Shown here: positions 12,210-23,404 of the stretch, one piece after another | How the letters are laid out: each line of letters opens with the position of its first letter | Position numbering within the stretch: the first letter of the stretch is position 1 | NCBI GenBank assembly: GCA_002007465.1 | Contig: LNAC01001219.1 | Coordinates: 210,661-274,660, forward strand | Direction of reading: 5' to 3' | DNA length: 64,000 bases | Source: Ailurus styani | Taxonomy: Eukaryota; Chordata; Mammalia; Carnivora; Ailuridae | Notes under the pieces: model-generated | The model's input: only the letters and a program-made list of their open reading frames with translations | What the model was told of the DNA's origin: nothing | Database searches by the model: none | Translations under genes and position numbers: made by a program

Positions 12210-12365
12210 TTAATGGCCGGCTGCTTAAAGTGGGCCCAGGGATCTGTATTAGCAACACCTTGGAGTTTCTTGGCAATGAAGAATCTCCACCTAAGACACA
12301 CTAAATCAGAATTTGCATTTTTAAGAAGATCCCCAGGTGGCTTAGAACCATTATTAACAGGGTTT
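12210..12365 (+). repeat. MER5A-like hAT transposon relic
   Basis: Phrases 'ctaaatcagaatttgcattt' and 'aagatccccaggtgg' in order, preceded by 'gctgcttaaagtg', match the common MER5A element. It is old and diverged. The open frames over it are chance frames. Confidence 0.7.
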
Positions 12366-12693
12366 CAATCCTCTATAGCTAGAAAAGAAATAAAAATCTG
12401 AGTGCACTAGATTTAAGTTTAACACTCCTCCATCCCTTCAGATTTTCCGCAGTAAGAGTAGCCTTAAAGTCGATGGCAAGAAAAATGAAACTCACCAAGG
12501 TTTCATTCATTTCTTATCATATTTCTATCCATCAATGCTGAGGATGTTCCTAGGGCAGGGCCAACACTAAAGGATGAATTGAGGGTTAGAGCTCATGACA
12601 AATCACACGCTGAGTCTACTCCTCCTGGAGCATTTATACGCATGACAATCAAACTTAATCAAGAGTAAACACTGGGGAAGTGTCACTAAAGCA

Positions 12694-12811
12694 CACATAG
12701 CCCTAGAGGTACAGAGAGGTGTCCATGTGTATGGTGTTTGTAAAGGAGAAGGCACATAGCCCTAGAGGTACAGAGAGGTGTCCATGTGTATGGTGTTTGT
12801 AAAGGAGAAGG
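12694..12811 (+). repeat. Perfect 59-bp tandem duplication
   Basis: The 59 bases from 12694 to 12752, starting 'cacatagccctagaggta' and ending in 'ggagaagg', are repeated without change at 12753-12811. The identity indicates a very recent event or an assembly error. Confidence 0.95.
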
Positions 12812-13336
12812 CAGTTATTGCTAAGCATGTGGGTCTAGTGCCTCAAGCCCTTTATCAGCCAACTGGACCTATGAAAATCTTGAGCCATCTGAGGGTTCCT
12901 ATTTCCTTTTATGCTAAGATATTGCAGGCCAAGTTACTCTGATGAGTAAGAGAGTTGAGGTCACCCACAGGAGACAGAAATTCCCACTGCCTCCCTCAGA
13001 AGATGAGGTCACAGATTCTGGCTAAACAAGTTCAAAGTAGCCCAGCTGGAAGAAAAGCAATGGCCTTTGGAATCTACTGAGTTTCAGTGACCCATCAGGG
13101 AAGGAACCCTGACCACTGCATCCCTGCAGCTCCAGCTGGCAGATCCCAGTGTCACGGGGGTCCTCCACAGTGGAGAATGAAGAATAAAATTTATTTACTC
13201 TTCTGATGAAGTAGAAATGTTGTTCCCTGTGTTTGCATTTATGATGTTCTCCCAAAAATAATTTCAGTGGAAGCTGTAAATTTTCTGTGCCAAAGAACCT
13301 TTCTAATTAATCTGTCTTGCTTTTCTCATATTTTAG

Positions 13337-13357
13337 CTGGAACCATTGGACCCATAA
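13337..13357 (+). CDS. TSBP1: TSBP1 microexon, TGTIGPI
   Basis: The acceptor 'ctcatattttag' and donor 'gtgagttcc' (the only non-GTAAGT donor in the set) bound 21 nt. With incoming A it reads T-G-T-I-G-P-I, leaving A, which makes ATG at the next join. It is a paralogous copy of the exon at 11669. Confidence 0.75.
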   Translation: MEPLDP

Positions 13358-14131
13358 GTGAGTTCCTTTTCTGTTTCTTAATTCTAACACTCTTTGGTCT
13401 TCTGTGAGCTATGGGACTTCTCCTTATCCAAGCTCTTTCTATCTCCAGGCTTTCTCACCCATGCTACTTGATTGCATAATTGCATTTGAATTATTGATAC
13501 CTCCTGATGCTCAAGACAATAGAAAAGAACACCCTAAAACTATCACTGAGTTTAAGATAAGGGAAAGCAAAATCATTGATATCTAAAATAATATGGAATA
13601 TAAATAAATATTTAAAGCCAGAGGCAAATTCTCTTTACTATGATAAAAATAATTAAAATAACTATTTGTGGACTTTTCCTAAACTGAGCAAGTGCTACAA
13701 GAACAGGTGGTTCTAGGAGGAGGCAAAAGAATAAGCATGATAAACACAGAGGAGGAGGTGGTGATGAAAAAAAAAAAAAAAACCAAACTGACATCCCACC
13801 TACCCCAGAAGTGTCAGTCCTTTGAGAAAGCTGAGTGTTGGGCTGGGCAGAGAGGGAAAAGGAGGAGGAATGAAAGTGAAGGAAAGTTTGACAACATTTA
13901 ACCCCAGTTTTATATGTTCCCCTCTGCCATTGATTTCTTATTTAGGATGAATGCCAAATGACTTAATCTGGAGGGAGGGCTATGGGGCTTCTTTGCTAAA
14001 ATTATCTACTGATATGCAGTAGTAATTTCCCTCTGGTTGAGTTGCTTCACAGTTTTTTTAAAAAGAATATTGGTGGCATGAGCATTTTGTTAATATCAAA
14101 CCTGCTAATTTTCCTCTTCTTTGTATTTCAG

Positions 14132-14152
14132 TGCAATTCACAGCACCAATTC
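14132..14152 (+). CDS. TSBP1: TSBP1 microexon, MQFTAPI
   Basis: The acceptor 'cttctttgtatttcag' and donor 'gtaagtatc' bracket 21 nt. With incoming A it reads M-Q-F-T-A-P-I, the same seven residues as human TSBP1 in my memory of it, and leaves C so that the next codon is CCA (P), also as in human. Confidence 0.9.
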
Positions 14153-14758
14153 GTAAGTATCAAATTTGTTTCCCCACTCCGGTTTTTTAAATTTCTCACC
14201 CACAAAGTCTTAAGTACTGATCTGCCCTGTTTTCTTGATGCCATGTTTCTCAACTTCTCTAAAATTCCTATTACACAGTTTCCAAAGAAGCCATGCTTGA
14301 AGTAGAGAGACTGCAAAGCCCACGGGCTAACATAAGAAAATAGAAAAGGACCCTCTTAATAGCAGTCAAAATGCCCTGTTAGCAAAGTAAGGTTCACTTT
14401 TCAAATAACAGTAAGTCCCTAATGGGATGAGAGAATAAAGAGAGAGAAAAAAATTTTAAAGGAGGTATTATGAATTAGTATGGAATGAGTCTATCCTAAT
14501 CCTCTACAGGTTGCAAATAGTACTGAAAACAAGGGAAGGCCTCCATTCCTGGAAGTCCCCTATATTGTACAACATGGAGTCTGTCTGAGGATTGTCATGC
14601 AAACAACCCTTGATGTTCCTAGGGTTTCTATTTATGACACTCCCTCTAGAGTGAGGGTTGAAGAATGGTTATTTCCCTCACAGTGATGAAGCATGCTGAT
14701 TATCTCCCTCTCCCCCCCACCCCTTTCCCTCTTCTCTCTTTCCCTCTATGTTTCTCAG

Positions 14759-14779
14759 CAGGAGCTACGGGACCTATCA
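14759..14779 (+). CDS. TSBP1: TSBP1 microexon, PGATGPI
   Basis: A long CT tract (about 14701-14757) ends in 'tttctcag'; the donor is 'gtaagttta'. With incoming C the 21 nt read P-G-A-T-G-P-I, identical to the human heptad. The exon leaves A for the next codon (AAG, K). Confidence 0.9.
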
Positions 14780-15404
14780 GTAAGTTTACTGCCTGATTCT
14801 CCACTGTAGAGAATTCTAATTTCCTGCAGTATCTTAAGGATCCTTCCCCGGATTCTATGTTGAGATTTTGGTGGTTTAGGGGTCCACATTTTCTTGGTCT
14901 TTTTTGTTGTCTTCTCCCCACGATTTCAGTAAATCTTTAATGATAGTGTGGATGTACATTCCAGTGCCAAACACAAACTATGAAGTGGAAGATGAGCTCC
15001 TGAAGGTTTCCAATGGCTTATCAACATCACACAAAGGACTTTTAAAAACAGAATGAGCTAGACAGTAGTGAAATTATAGGGGAAAGGAAGAAAATTAAGT
15101 TTAAATGGAGAAGGATGTTTCCAACCCTCTACAGGGTTTTAAATGGGCCAAAAGGGTGACCTCTACTTAGTACCTTTGGTACTTAGCCTCTCAGTGGATC
15201 CATTACATAAGGAGGCTCTTATATGTATTAGATTGTCTTAGCATACATGAAGAAAGTTAACATCCCTACTACCCCACTGTAGCTGAGCCCAAGTTGAGTG
15301 GCACAGATCCTTACCAGGAAAAGCATGCAAATGAGAATTACAGGCTCCAAACCCCGAGAGCACCTACTGATTTCTTTTCTCTTTTCTTTTGTTTATTTTT
15401 CTAG

Positions 15405-15425
15405 AGCTCTCTCAAAAAACCATCG
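15405..15425 (+). CDS. TSBP1: TSBP1 microexon, KLSQKTI
   Basis: The acceptor 'gtttatttttctag' and donor 'gtaagtcac' bound 21 nt. With incoming A it reads K-L-S-Q-K-T-I, identical to human TSBP1, and leaves G (next codon GTG, V). Confidence 0.9.
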
Positions 15426-16094
15426 GTAAGTCACCTAACTCTCAATGTCGTTTGGTCCTTTTCAATGCTTAGAATGTCAGTTGATTTTTATTTCAAATGA
15501 TTCATGCCTATGGACTCTAGGATCAAGTGTTTCCATTGCCCCATTACCCCACTCAGAATTCTTAGAGGTTGGATTCACCCAGGTTCTGCAGTAAAAAGAT
15601 ATGAACTATGAAGCTGAAATACAAAGTGAAAGAATAACCCCCCCCCAGGAGTGGTCTTTTCTAAGTTCTATAATCTATCTTTTTAGAACAAACATGTAAT
15701 AAAGATTTAGAACACAACACCTAAACTTCTTGCTTACCCTGAAAATATTAGATTATGTTCAAAATAATGCAAATCCTCTTTTTTTTTTACTATCTAATTT
15801 CTCTGAAAAGTTCTCTCCAAGACAGTTAGGTTTAACTTTCACCAACTTCTAGCAACTTATCCTATTGTATTTTTCCATGGAAACATTATAAATAATGGTT
15901 AGGTTCCAAGATACAGTTGTCCATAATTACATATTTTAAAACTAAGAGCAAATAGTTATAGCTTCACACACTGGGTTATAGGATTCCTAACAAAAATTCA
16001 GAATTTTTGAAATTAGAAACCTAAAATAATATGCTTAAGGTTTCCCATATTTGCCCGACAGAATGAATATAATATAATCTGTACCTAGTCATTC

Positions 16095-16199
16095 TTTGTG
16101 TGATTCCTTCATGAATTTCCATGTCATCCTTGCACACAAGTCATGATAATCTTCTCTGTATTGTTCCAATTTTAATATATGTACTGCTGAAGTGAACAC
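16095..16199 (-). pseudogene. U6 snRNA pseudogene
   Basis: Read on the complement it starts 'gtgttcacttcagcagtaca' and carries 'aaaattggaacaatacagag', 'aagatta', 'aaggatgacatg' and 'aaattcatgaag', which follow the order of U6 snRNA. Several substitutions and a damaged 3' end indicate a processed, non-functional copy. L1-mobilised U6 copies of this sort are common in mammalian genomes. Confidence 0.85.
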
Positions 16200-17522
16200 T
16201 CCTTGTATGACTCTTACAATGACTCACCATTTTTCTAACTCTCCCATGCATTATTTTGTTGGCCCTACACAACATTTCAGTGGTGGTGGGTAAAGCAGAT
16301 ATTATACCCATCTTGAGAGATGGAAAAATTGAGGTTCAGAAGTCATTCCTCCAAAAAATAAGGGAAGGAATATAGTTAATGAAGTTAAAACTGAAGTTGT
16401 GCTGACTCTTGAATTCTTTCCACTACCATTTTGAGCGTTCTAAAACGTTATTAGTTAGGAATATGATGAACTTGTAACATCAAAAATAGTGGACCAAAAG
16501 GCTTATGGGGAGAGGAAGTGAGAGAAAATGCAATACAAGGAGTAACAGAGAATAAAGATATGTGTTAAAAAGAGAAAAATCGAGAAATTTAAAAGGAACA
16601 AAGTAGGAAGTTAAAGTCAGGAGATTGAGTTAGAAACAGGAGAAGAAAAAAAGTAAATGAATATAAATAAAACTGAGAAAGAGATGTAAAAGAAGTTTAC
16701 AAAAGACTCACAAATTAAAAAAGGAAAAACAGTAAGAAAATACAGGAAAACTAAGAAAACAAAATAATATTTGAAATAATTATCTGTCTAAAGATGTAGT
16801 GGCTTATACCAGAAGGCAGGTGTCCTAGGATATCTACTTCAGGATCAAGGGCATTTTTTTTAAATAGAGACAGTCAAAGCAAATATTAAAGTACTTTTGA
16901 AAAATATCTAAATTTCTAGCTTGTCTAGAACTCATGGCCCAGGATATCCACAACTAATAATCCACCTTCTAGCTTTTTACATGGAAAAAAAAATTCAGAG
17001 GTAAGGGTTTTGGGACTTATGGGTTAGAACTGGGATATTTCCCATCGTGAGTGCCATGAAGTAAGGAGCTATGGAGAAGAAAGACAATGCAATGCCCACT
17101 GAAAGGAGAGGGTCTTTTTAGATTCAATTAACCATGCAGACTCACAAGATGATCTCAGCCTTCACCGGGCTACTCAGAGGGACTTAAGGGAGGAAGCACA
17201 GCTTGCCACTAGGACAGCATCAACCATCTCTCTTCTATGACAGTAGTCCTTGATGTGGTCTATGCAAGTGTCTACAGTGTCACCCAGGAACTATTCTCTT
17301 TGGCCTCCCATAGGCTGCATATAGGAACTGCTTGGAATTAGAAGTCCCAGGAGCCAAAATATCCTAAAGAACTCCAAAACATAACCTGCAGGGATCCTAT
17401 AAGGAACATGCCCAAATACATGGTCACTATACTCAGGGAAGCCCAAAGATATGGCTTTCTAACAGGTATTTACAGTTCTCCCAGTTCACATGCAGTTTAC
17501 CAAGCAAGAATTATTCTTCCTT

Positions 17523-17752
17523 TCATTTTTTTATTTTTTTTAATTTTTATTATTTCTTTCTTTATTATTTATTTATTTTAGAGAGAGAGTGTGAGTGAGT
17601 AGGGAAGAGGGGAGGGAGAGAGAGAGAGTCTTAATCAGACTCTGTTCTGAGCATGAAGCCCAACGTGGGGCTCGATACCATGACCCTGACATCATGACCA
17701 GAGCTGAAATCAAGAGTCAGACGCTTAACTGACTGAACTACCCAGGTGCCCT
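17523..17752 (-). mobile_element. SINEC, antisense, older
   Basis: The + strand shows T-rich tail, GA-rich tract and then the reversed body ending 'ctacccaggtgccc'. Divergence from consensus suggests an older copy. Confidence 0.9.
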
Positions 17753-18319
17753 AAGGATCATTCTTAAGTTAAAGGAATGTTGTCAGTTAAGATACAAGGT
17801 TTAATCAGAACTAGAAAATCAACTGAAGACCAAATTCTCATTAAAAACTGAAGGTTTTGTTGACTCTTTCCCAGACACTCAAGCTAATCAAAGCAGTAGT
17901 CAGTAAGCTGGAAACTGTGAGAAGGCTATATCCTTACCTCTTACCTTTATGCTTACCCTAAAGCATATTAGTTGTTCAGAAGTATTTTAGTATGAGGGTG
18001 GTCCTTTAAAAAAGCCCTATCTTTTGTTACCAACAGGAAAGAAAAATATAATGTTTATATCTTTAATGTCTTTAACTTCTCTTAGGTTGACAGTGATTCT
18101 AGAGAGATACTCATCTCAGGCTGAGTTGCAATATATGCTAAATATCTCTTTTCCTATATAGTTATCATACCTGGATTAGTTCTCCCTACTGTTCTTACTA
18201 TTATCACTTCTTTTCCCTTACTCTGCCTCCCAAATCCCCAACCCTAAAATAAAATTAACGAAAAATTTATTCTTCATCCAAACAGTCATACTAATATGCC
18301 AATTTTTATTTCTTTTTAG

Positions 18320-18340
18320 TGCAAACTCCAGGACCTATTG
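18320..18340 (+). CDS. TSBP1: TSBP1 microexon, VQTPGPI
   Basis: The acceptor 'tttatttctttttag' and donor 'gtaagtttcc' bracket 21 nt. With incoming G it reads V-Q-T-P-G-P-I, identical to the human heptad that follows KLSQKTI, and it leaves G. Confidence 0.9.
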
Positions 18341-18823
18341 GTAAGTTTCCTATATATACATAAACTCATATATAGTACTCAAATTCATAAAGGTAGCATA
18401 ATATTTTTCTAATAATTATTAGTTTGTCCGTATACATTAGAAGAATGTTCCAAAGCAAAGATGCAATAGAGAGAATCTGGGAGAGGACAAAAGAAGGATG
18501 GCCAGAGAGTGAAAAAAAGTGACAGGAGAGAAAAAAGATGGGGAAATTGAAGGGAAAGGAATACAATAAAGATTTCACTTCAAACACCTGTAGGAACAAA
18601 AGGCAAGCATGAAATGTTTCTCCCTCCAACTAATTACAAGTCTCCTAGGGGAAGATCTGATTCTTATGGTGAGGATACAGTCCAGTAAAAATATTTAATC
18701 CTGAGGATTGAGATTTAGTAATTCTGGGAAGCTGTTTAACTGTTCTCCTTTGGAAAACATCAGTATTATGTGTGTTTATCATGTTCAACAACCACAGTAA
18801 TTTATGTTTGTTTCTATTTTTAG

Positions 18824-18844
18824 TGCAATATACTGGGTCCAGTG
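18824..18844 (+). CDS. TSBP1: TSBP1 microexon, VQYTGSS
   Basis: The acceptor 'tttctatttttag' and donor 'gtaagtccc' bound 21 nt reading V-Q-Y-T-G-S-S with incoming G. Human has VQYPGSN here. It resembles the preceding exon and is probably its duplicate. In human the next residues are AGPP; here five extra candidate exons intervene before that exon. Confidence 0.85.
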
Positions 18845-19434
18845 GTAAGTCCCTTATCTATCTTTTCCTCTGGTGTTCTTTGATCTTCTACAGTGTATAG
18901 AGGGTCTGTCCCTTCTCCCAAATGTATCTGTTACCATAAGGACAGTAGTTTTAGGCACGTTTTCATGTATCTCAGTTTCTCTTGCTGAGAATTCTCTAAA
19001 GTTATTTCTTAAGAAAAAAGTATGAAAATGTCCCTTGTAATGGTCATATGGCTTCTATAATAATATAGAATTTTCTAAAGTAACAGAGAAAGAATAAGGG
19101 TAGCTTTTTACTTCTGAACTAATTTGTAGTTCAAAAAGGGCAAACTACAAAAGACAACAGACAACGTAAGTAAAATACAAAGTAAAATGCAAAGACAACA
19201 GAGACAATGTAAGTAAAATGAAAAAAAAAGGAAAGCAAATTTTAAAATAAATGTAAAAGAAGGAAAAACAATCAAATTTAAATAGACTGATGTCTTATCA
19301 GTTTTCTTCCCAGTTTCCTGGGAAAAGTACTCAGGGAATACTACTATGGATCTAGTCTGCACAGAGTTCCCCAATCTTTTCTCCCAATGCCTTCTCTTTC
19401 TTCATGTCCTATCCTGACCACTGCCCCAAACACC

Positions 19435-19490
<56 letters not shown>

Positions 19491-20925
19491 CTTCAGGGAA
19501 TACGATATGATGGTAGGTGGGCTATAATCATAGGAACTGGCAGATACATCAGACAACTAAAAACTATAAGTGAAAGAGAGTGAAGGGTAAGCTCATATTG
19601 TGACTAGCTAGGGCAAAATTAGTGTCAAATTCTAGGGTGTCAAAACAAACCAAACCTCAGGACATTGTAAATTCTGAGCCTGGAAATTAAGTAATAGCAT
19701 TCCAAGGTTTAAGCCAAACAAGAGGACATTATCAGAAGGCAAGTCAGATGTACTCAAACATTCCTTCAACTAGCTGATCTCTTGTATCAGAAACTGAGCT
19801 GAGGCTTGGGGATGAAGTCATGAACACTACGTCAAAAAACATATGATGTGCTCTATGCTGGCTAACTGAACACAATAAAAAATAATAAAAATATATTTCC
19901 AAAATAAAGTCATGAATTAGAGAGAAAGATTTGGTTAATCTCTGGTGCTATGAAGTTTATGGTCCTACAAGATATCTTGTGGAAAGGAACTCAAAACATG
20001 GAAAGGGCACACAGTCTCCCACACAATAATACTATGATCACTAAAACTGGATGCTGCCTACCCTAAATGCTGGTTCTAAATACTTCCTTTGTGAAGAAAT
20101 ATAAGCCATCACCTGTCGACTATTCTCTTGATTCAGGGTCTCCTTTCTCAGTACTCTTAATTATCACCAAGACTTACAGCTTGGAGTTCTCATTAATTCT
20201 TATAAGGGAGAAATCACAAACCAGCTCACCTCAGAGGTTCTCACTGGGGCTAAATGAAGGTGTTTCATCTGACCCAAAGTCCCCAAGTAGCTACCATGTG
20301 CCTGAGAATCTATATGGGTACATGGATTCCCTTTCCCTTTTCTTTTCTGTTTAATTCCCTCTCCCCTATGTGTAAACACTAAAAACATACAATCATGTAA
20401 AAATGGAAATTATACTGTTACATTTATTCCTTCCTAGCTTTCTCCTAAATTACAGGTGATTTGAAGAAAATGCAAAATGCACTGATTTTTTTTTTTGACA
20501 AAAATGAGTGCTTCAAATGGGACTAGTTAAAAAAAGGAGGGGGAGTGGGAAGAAAACATTTCAAATCAACTAAAAGGTTAGGTAGGGAAAAGAATAAATG
20601 AAAATGACAATGACAAACATACACAGAGGTACAAGTTTAAGATATTATGAACCTCTAGAAATTTCAAGCATTTCCCACCCTGAAAAGGGATGGAAAGGAA
20701 GGAGGACAGCACGCTCCTGCCCCAGACCAGCAGAAGACCTGAGGATGCGAAGCATAGGGCTAGGACCTTAAGACCAGATGCCGCACTGAGCTAACAGGCA
20801 GGTTTTAGAACTCCCTGCACCCTCCCTGTAGTTACCCTCTTCAAGCCCATCATGGGAGAACTGAGTTCTCTTCGTTCTACACACACTGATTTCTCCCTTT
20901 TCTTTCCCTTCCATTTTTCTGCCAG
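18845..20925. other. Intron, no gene seen
   Basis: Other than the AC microsatellite and a short tandem similarity at 19140-19220 (two 'gtaagtaaaat' phrases), nothing recognisable. The 'gtaag' phrases there lack an upstream pyrimidine tract and AG at exon distance. Confidence 0.5.
19437..19489. repeat. (AC)n microsatellite
   Basis: An uninterrupted run of about 26 AC units. Lengths this great are usually polymorphic in mammals. Confidence 0.95.
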
Positions 20926-20946
20926 GTGAAACTTCAGAAATGACTA
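20926..20946 (+). CDS. TSBP1: TSBP1-type microexon, GETSEMT
   Basis: A long pyrimidine tract ends 'tttttctgccag', then 21 nt and donor 'gtaagttcc'. With incoming G it reads G-E-T-S-E-M-T. I know no equivalent in the human isoform I remember. Its splice signals, length and phase are those of its neighbours, so it is probably a real exon of this lineage or of another isoform. Confidence 0.6.
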
Positions 20947-21552
20947 GTAAGTTCCATACTTGTTCTTATACAGTAGTTGCCTTTGGCCTCCTGCAGGGTC
21001 TGTAATCCTTTTGCTTCTGCCTTGTGGGTGTAGACATTCATGTTTCTCCACCTCTTGCTTATTCCACTACCTGGCTGCACTCCCACTCAAGAAATGAATG
21101 AATGGAGAGGAATACAAACCCCACTTAACAACCCAAAAAACTTAATATGGATATACTATATTACATAAAAATATCAGGAAACTGTCAACAAGGGTGGGGG
21201 AGGACATTTGTATGAATGAATGAAAGCTTTCACGGAAGAGCAGAAACAGGGAGTAGAAAAGTAAAAGCAGCAGTTTAAATTACCAATCTCCTGTAGAATT
21301 TGAAACAGTTACCTCTCACTGCAAAAAGGGGAGAGATAACTCTCTTTCCTGAAGCCTCTTAGACTAAGCAGGAGGCAGAATCCTCCAAGGCATGATGGCA
21401 GCTGTGTTCTCCAGCACAGTGCACAACAACATCTATAAGGGTTTGATGGTCCCTCTGTGAACATTTCTGATACTCCCTCTCAGAAAACGAGCAAGAAAAC
21501 TAATTCCTCTTTCACCAGTCTTTCTACACCTACTTCTCTTTTTGTTTTTCAG

Positions 21553-21567
21553 CTGCCAGATCCTCTT
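21553..21567 (+). CDS. TSBP1: TSBP1-type microexon, TARSS (15 nt)
   Basis: The acceptor 'tctttttgtttttcag' and donor 'gtaagtttc' bound 15 nt. With incoming A it reads T-A-R-S-S and leaves T. It keeps the phase-1 design. No human counterpart is known to me. Confidence 0.55.
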
Positions 21568-21884
21568 GTAAGTTTCACTATCTCCCTTCATGATGGAACT
21601 CAATTATCTCCAGCACTAACAGATCTACTTGAACAAAAATTTATCCATCCATATTGGGATAGCAATAGTTTAAAGCTCCTATTTCCCTGACCCTTATTTT
21701 TCCATTACTCAGAATTCCACTAGGTTATTAATAAGTTTCAAAAAAGTTCACCGAGTCACATAAAAATTAAGGAGCAGAGAAAAAAGTTTCTCCATGGTTC
21801 TAAAGATTGGCAGGGACTTTCCATACAGAAGGAGAAAAAATGAACAGGAAAAATAAAGATACAGATGATATTTCTGTTTTCCAG

Positions 21885-21908
21885 CTGGGTCATCTATATG
21901 AGCAATTA
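21885..21908 (+). pseudogene. TSBP1: TSBP1-type microexon with in-frame TGA
   Basis: The acceptor 'atttctgttttccag' and donor 'gtaagttg' are intact around 24 nt, but in the shared phase the codons are S-G-S-S-I followed by TGA (21899-21901). The intron after it is visibly related to that after the exon at 21553. Either the exon is dead and skipped, or it works as a poison exon that ends the reading frame when included. Confidence 0.6.
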
Positions 21909-22181
21909 GTAAGTTGTTTCTTTGCTGTGCACTTAAAGTCCAGCAATGTCTACTGAAAGTTGAGCTCTAATACACGGACTTGAAACAATTTCTTAGCTTT
22001 CGCTTCTCCATTAACCTGAATTCCACCAGCTGATTGTAAGCTTTCTGCAAAGTTCAAATACTCCTGATCAGAAAAACTTTGAGAGTAGTTATATCACTCT
22101 AGAAAATTTACCAGTAGAAAAAAATGACTCGGAGAGTAAATGAGCAGGGGGCAATAAGAAATCTCTCTGCTTATTTTTCAG

Positions 22182-22205
22182 TAGGATCAACTCCTCATAC
22201 AAACA
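22182..22205 (+). CDS. TSBP1: TSBP1-type microexon, (L/I)GSTPHTN
   Basis: The acceptor 'ctgcttatttttcag' and donor 'gtaagtttg' bound 24 nt. The first residue depends on the upstream exon: L after the exon at 21553, I after the one at 21885; then G-S-T-P-H-T-N. The opening GGATCA is shared, in shifted register, with the exons at 21885 and 23061. Confidence 0.55.
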
Positions 22206-22418
22206 GTAAGTTTGTGTATTCATTTAATTCTCTGCCATGGACTCAACTGGTTTTTAGTGGGGTTGAAGAGTCTTTATCTGGCCATGTTGGTATGCAAAGG
22301 GCTTGAGGTACCTCGTGGCCCCTTGCTATTTCATTATCAAAGTCCCTCTGCGTGATTCATGATGCAGTAGAAAGTTCTAACAGTACTGATTTACAGAAAC
22401 AGGGGAGAAAAAAGTTTT

Positions 22419-22629
22419 TTATTTTTTTTTAAAGATTTTTTTTTATTTATTCATTTGACACAGAGAGAGAGATTACAAGTAGGCAGAGAGGCAGGCAGAG
22501 AGAGAGGAGAGGAGGAAGCAGGCTCCCTGCTGAGCAGAGAGCCCGATGTGGGCCTCGATCCCAGGACCCTGGGATCATGACCTGAGCCGAAAGCAGCGGC
22601 TTTAACCCACTGAGCCACCCAGGCGCCCA
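22419..22629 (-). mobile_element. SINEC, antisense, with target duplication
   Basis: A near-consensus antisense copy, with reversed head 'gagccacccaggcgccc'. 'agaaaaaagtttt' flanks it at 22406-22418 and 22630-22642. Its antisense T-rich tail provides a pyrimidine tract in the gene's sense direction. Confidence 0.95.
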
Positions 22630-23060
22630 AGAAAAAAGTTTTGCTTAGTTATAGAGACCACCAACAAAAGGCTGCCTACAGAAAAGGAAAAAAATTATGG
22701 AAGAGAAAGGAGGGGATCAGAAGTTTCTAAACAGTTTTTCATTTGGACCTCCTGCCCTACCCAGTCTGTTTTCCACATTTGAATTCCAAGACACCTGAGG
22801 AAAATTTCCCTGGCCATTTGGGACTTTAGAGGCTTGAAGTTCCTATTTCTTATACATCCTGTATTCAAACTACCGATAATTCTCCTAGCTTTTTAATAAT
22901 TTTATGAGAAAAATCAAATTCCATGATTTACATAAAAAATAAAGATCAGAAGCGAAGGTTTCTCAGCGGTTAAAAATGACATGTTACAAGGGACAAAACA
23001 AATTGAATGGGGAAGAAAGGAAAAGGAGGTAACAATTTTCTCTGTTCTGTTTTCCACTAG

Positions 23061-23081
23061 GATCAGTTCCACCTGCCCTCA
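23061..23081 (+). CDS. TSBP1: TSBP1-type microexon, RSVPPAL
   Basis: The acceptor 'ctgttttccactag' and donor 'gtaagtcc' bound 21 nt. With incoming A it reads R-S-V-P-P-A-L and leaves A. The Pro-rich content fits the neighbouring AGPPPSMPR exon. No human counterpart is recalled. Confidence 0.6.
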
Positions 23082-23377
23082 GTAAGTCCTTCCATGTTTC
23101 CTCCACTGTGGAGTCCTTAGCTTTTTTCCCTGGCTATGCTGGGATTTCAGCTCATGGGCACATACTTCCCTAACCGCTTGCCTTTCCATGGCCAAATTCC
23201 ATGGTTATTAATGTTTTTTTGAAAGTTCAATTCTTGCTCATTTACACTGAAAGTAAATAAAGACCAAAGGGAACATTTTCCCTATTGTTATAATGACTTA
23301 ATGAGAAAGATCTAAACTGAGAGGGGAAAAAAAAGTGAAAGAGAAAAGGCTTGCAAAAATACTTCTTTGTCTTTCAG

Positions 23378-23404
23378 CTGGTCCCCCACCTTCAATGCCC
23401 AGAG
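23378..23404 (+). CDS. TSBP1: TSBP1 microexon, AGPPPSMPR (27 nt)
   Basis: The acceptor 'cttctttgtctttcag' and donor 'gtaagttc' bound 27 nt. When joined to the exon at 18824 (ends G) it reads A-G-P-P-P-S-M-P-R, close to human AGPPSAPR; joined to 23061 (ends A) the first residue would be T. It leaves G, giving the human-like R-G join. Confidence 0.85.

Larger units (their letters stand above)
15426..18319. other. Intron with old insertions
   Basis: This 2.9-kb intron contains a U6 pseudogene, an antisense SINE, and near 16250-16370 a short MIR-like stretch ('gagagatggaaaaattgaggttcagaag'-type order, diverged). The 16480-16800 part is purine-rich. No further microexon with both signals was found. 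Confidence 0.5.

Noticed and set aside
19150..19215. Two 'gtaagtaaaat' phrases as donors
   Set aside because: They are copies within a small local repeat and have no acceptor nearby.
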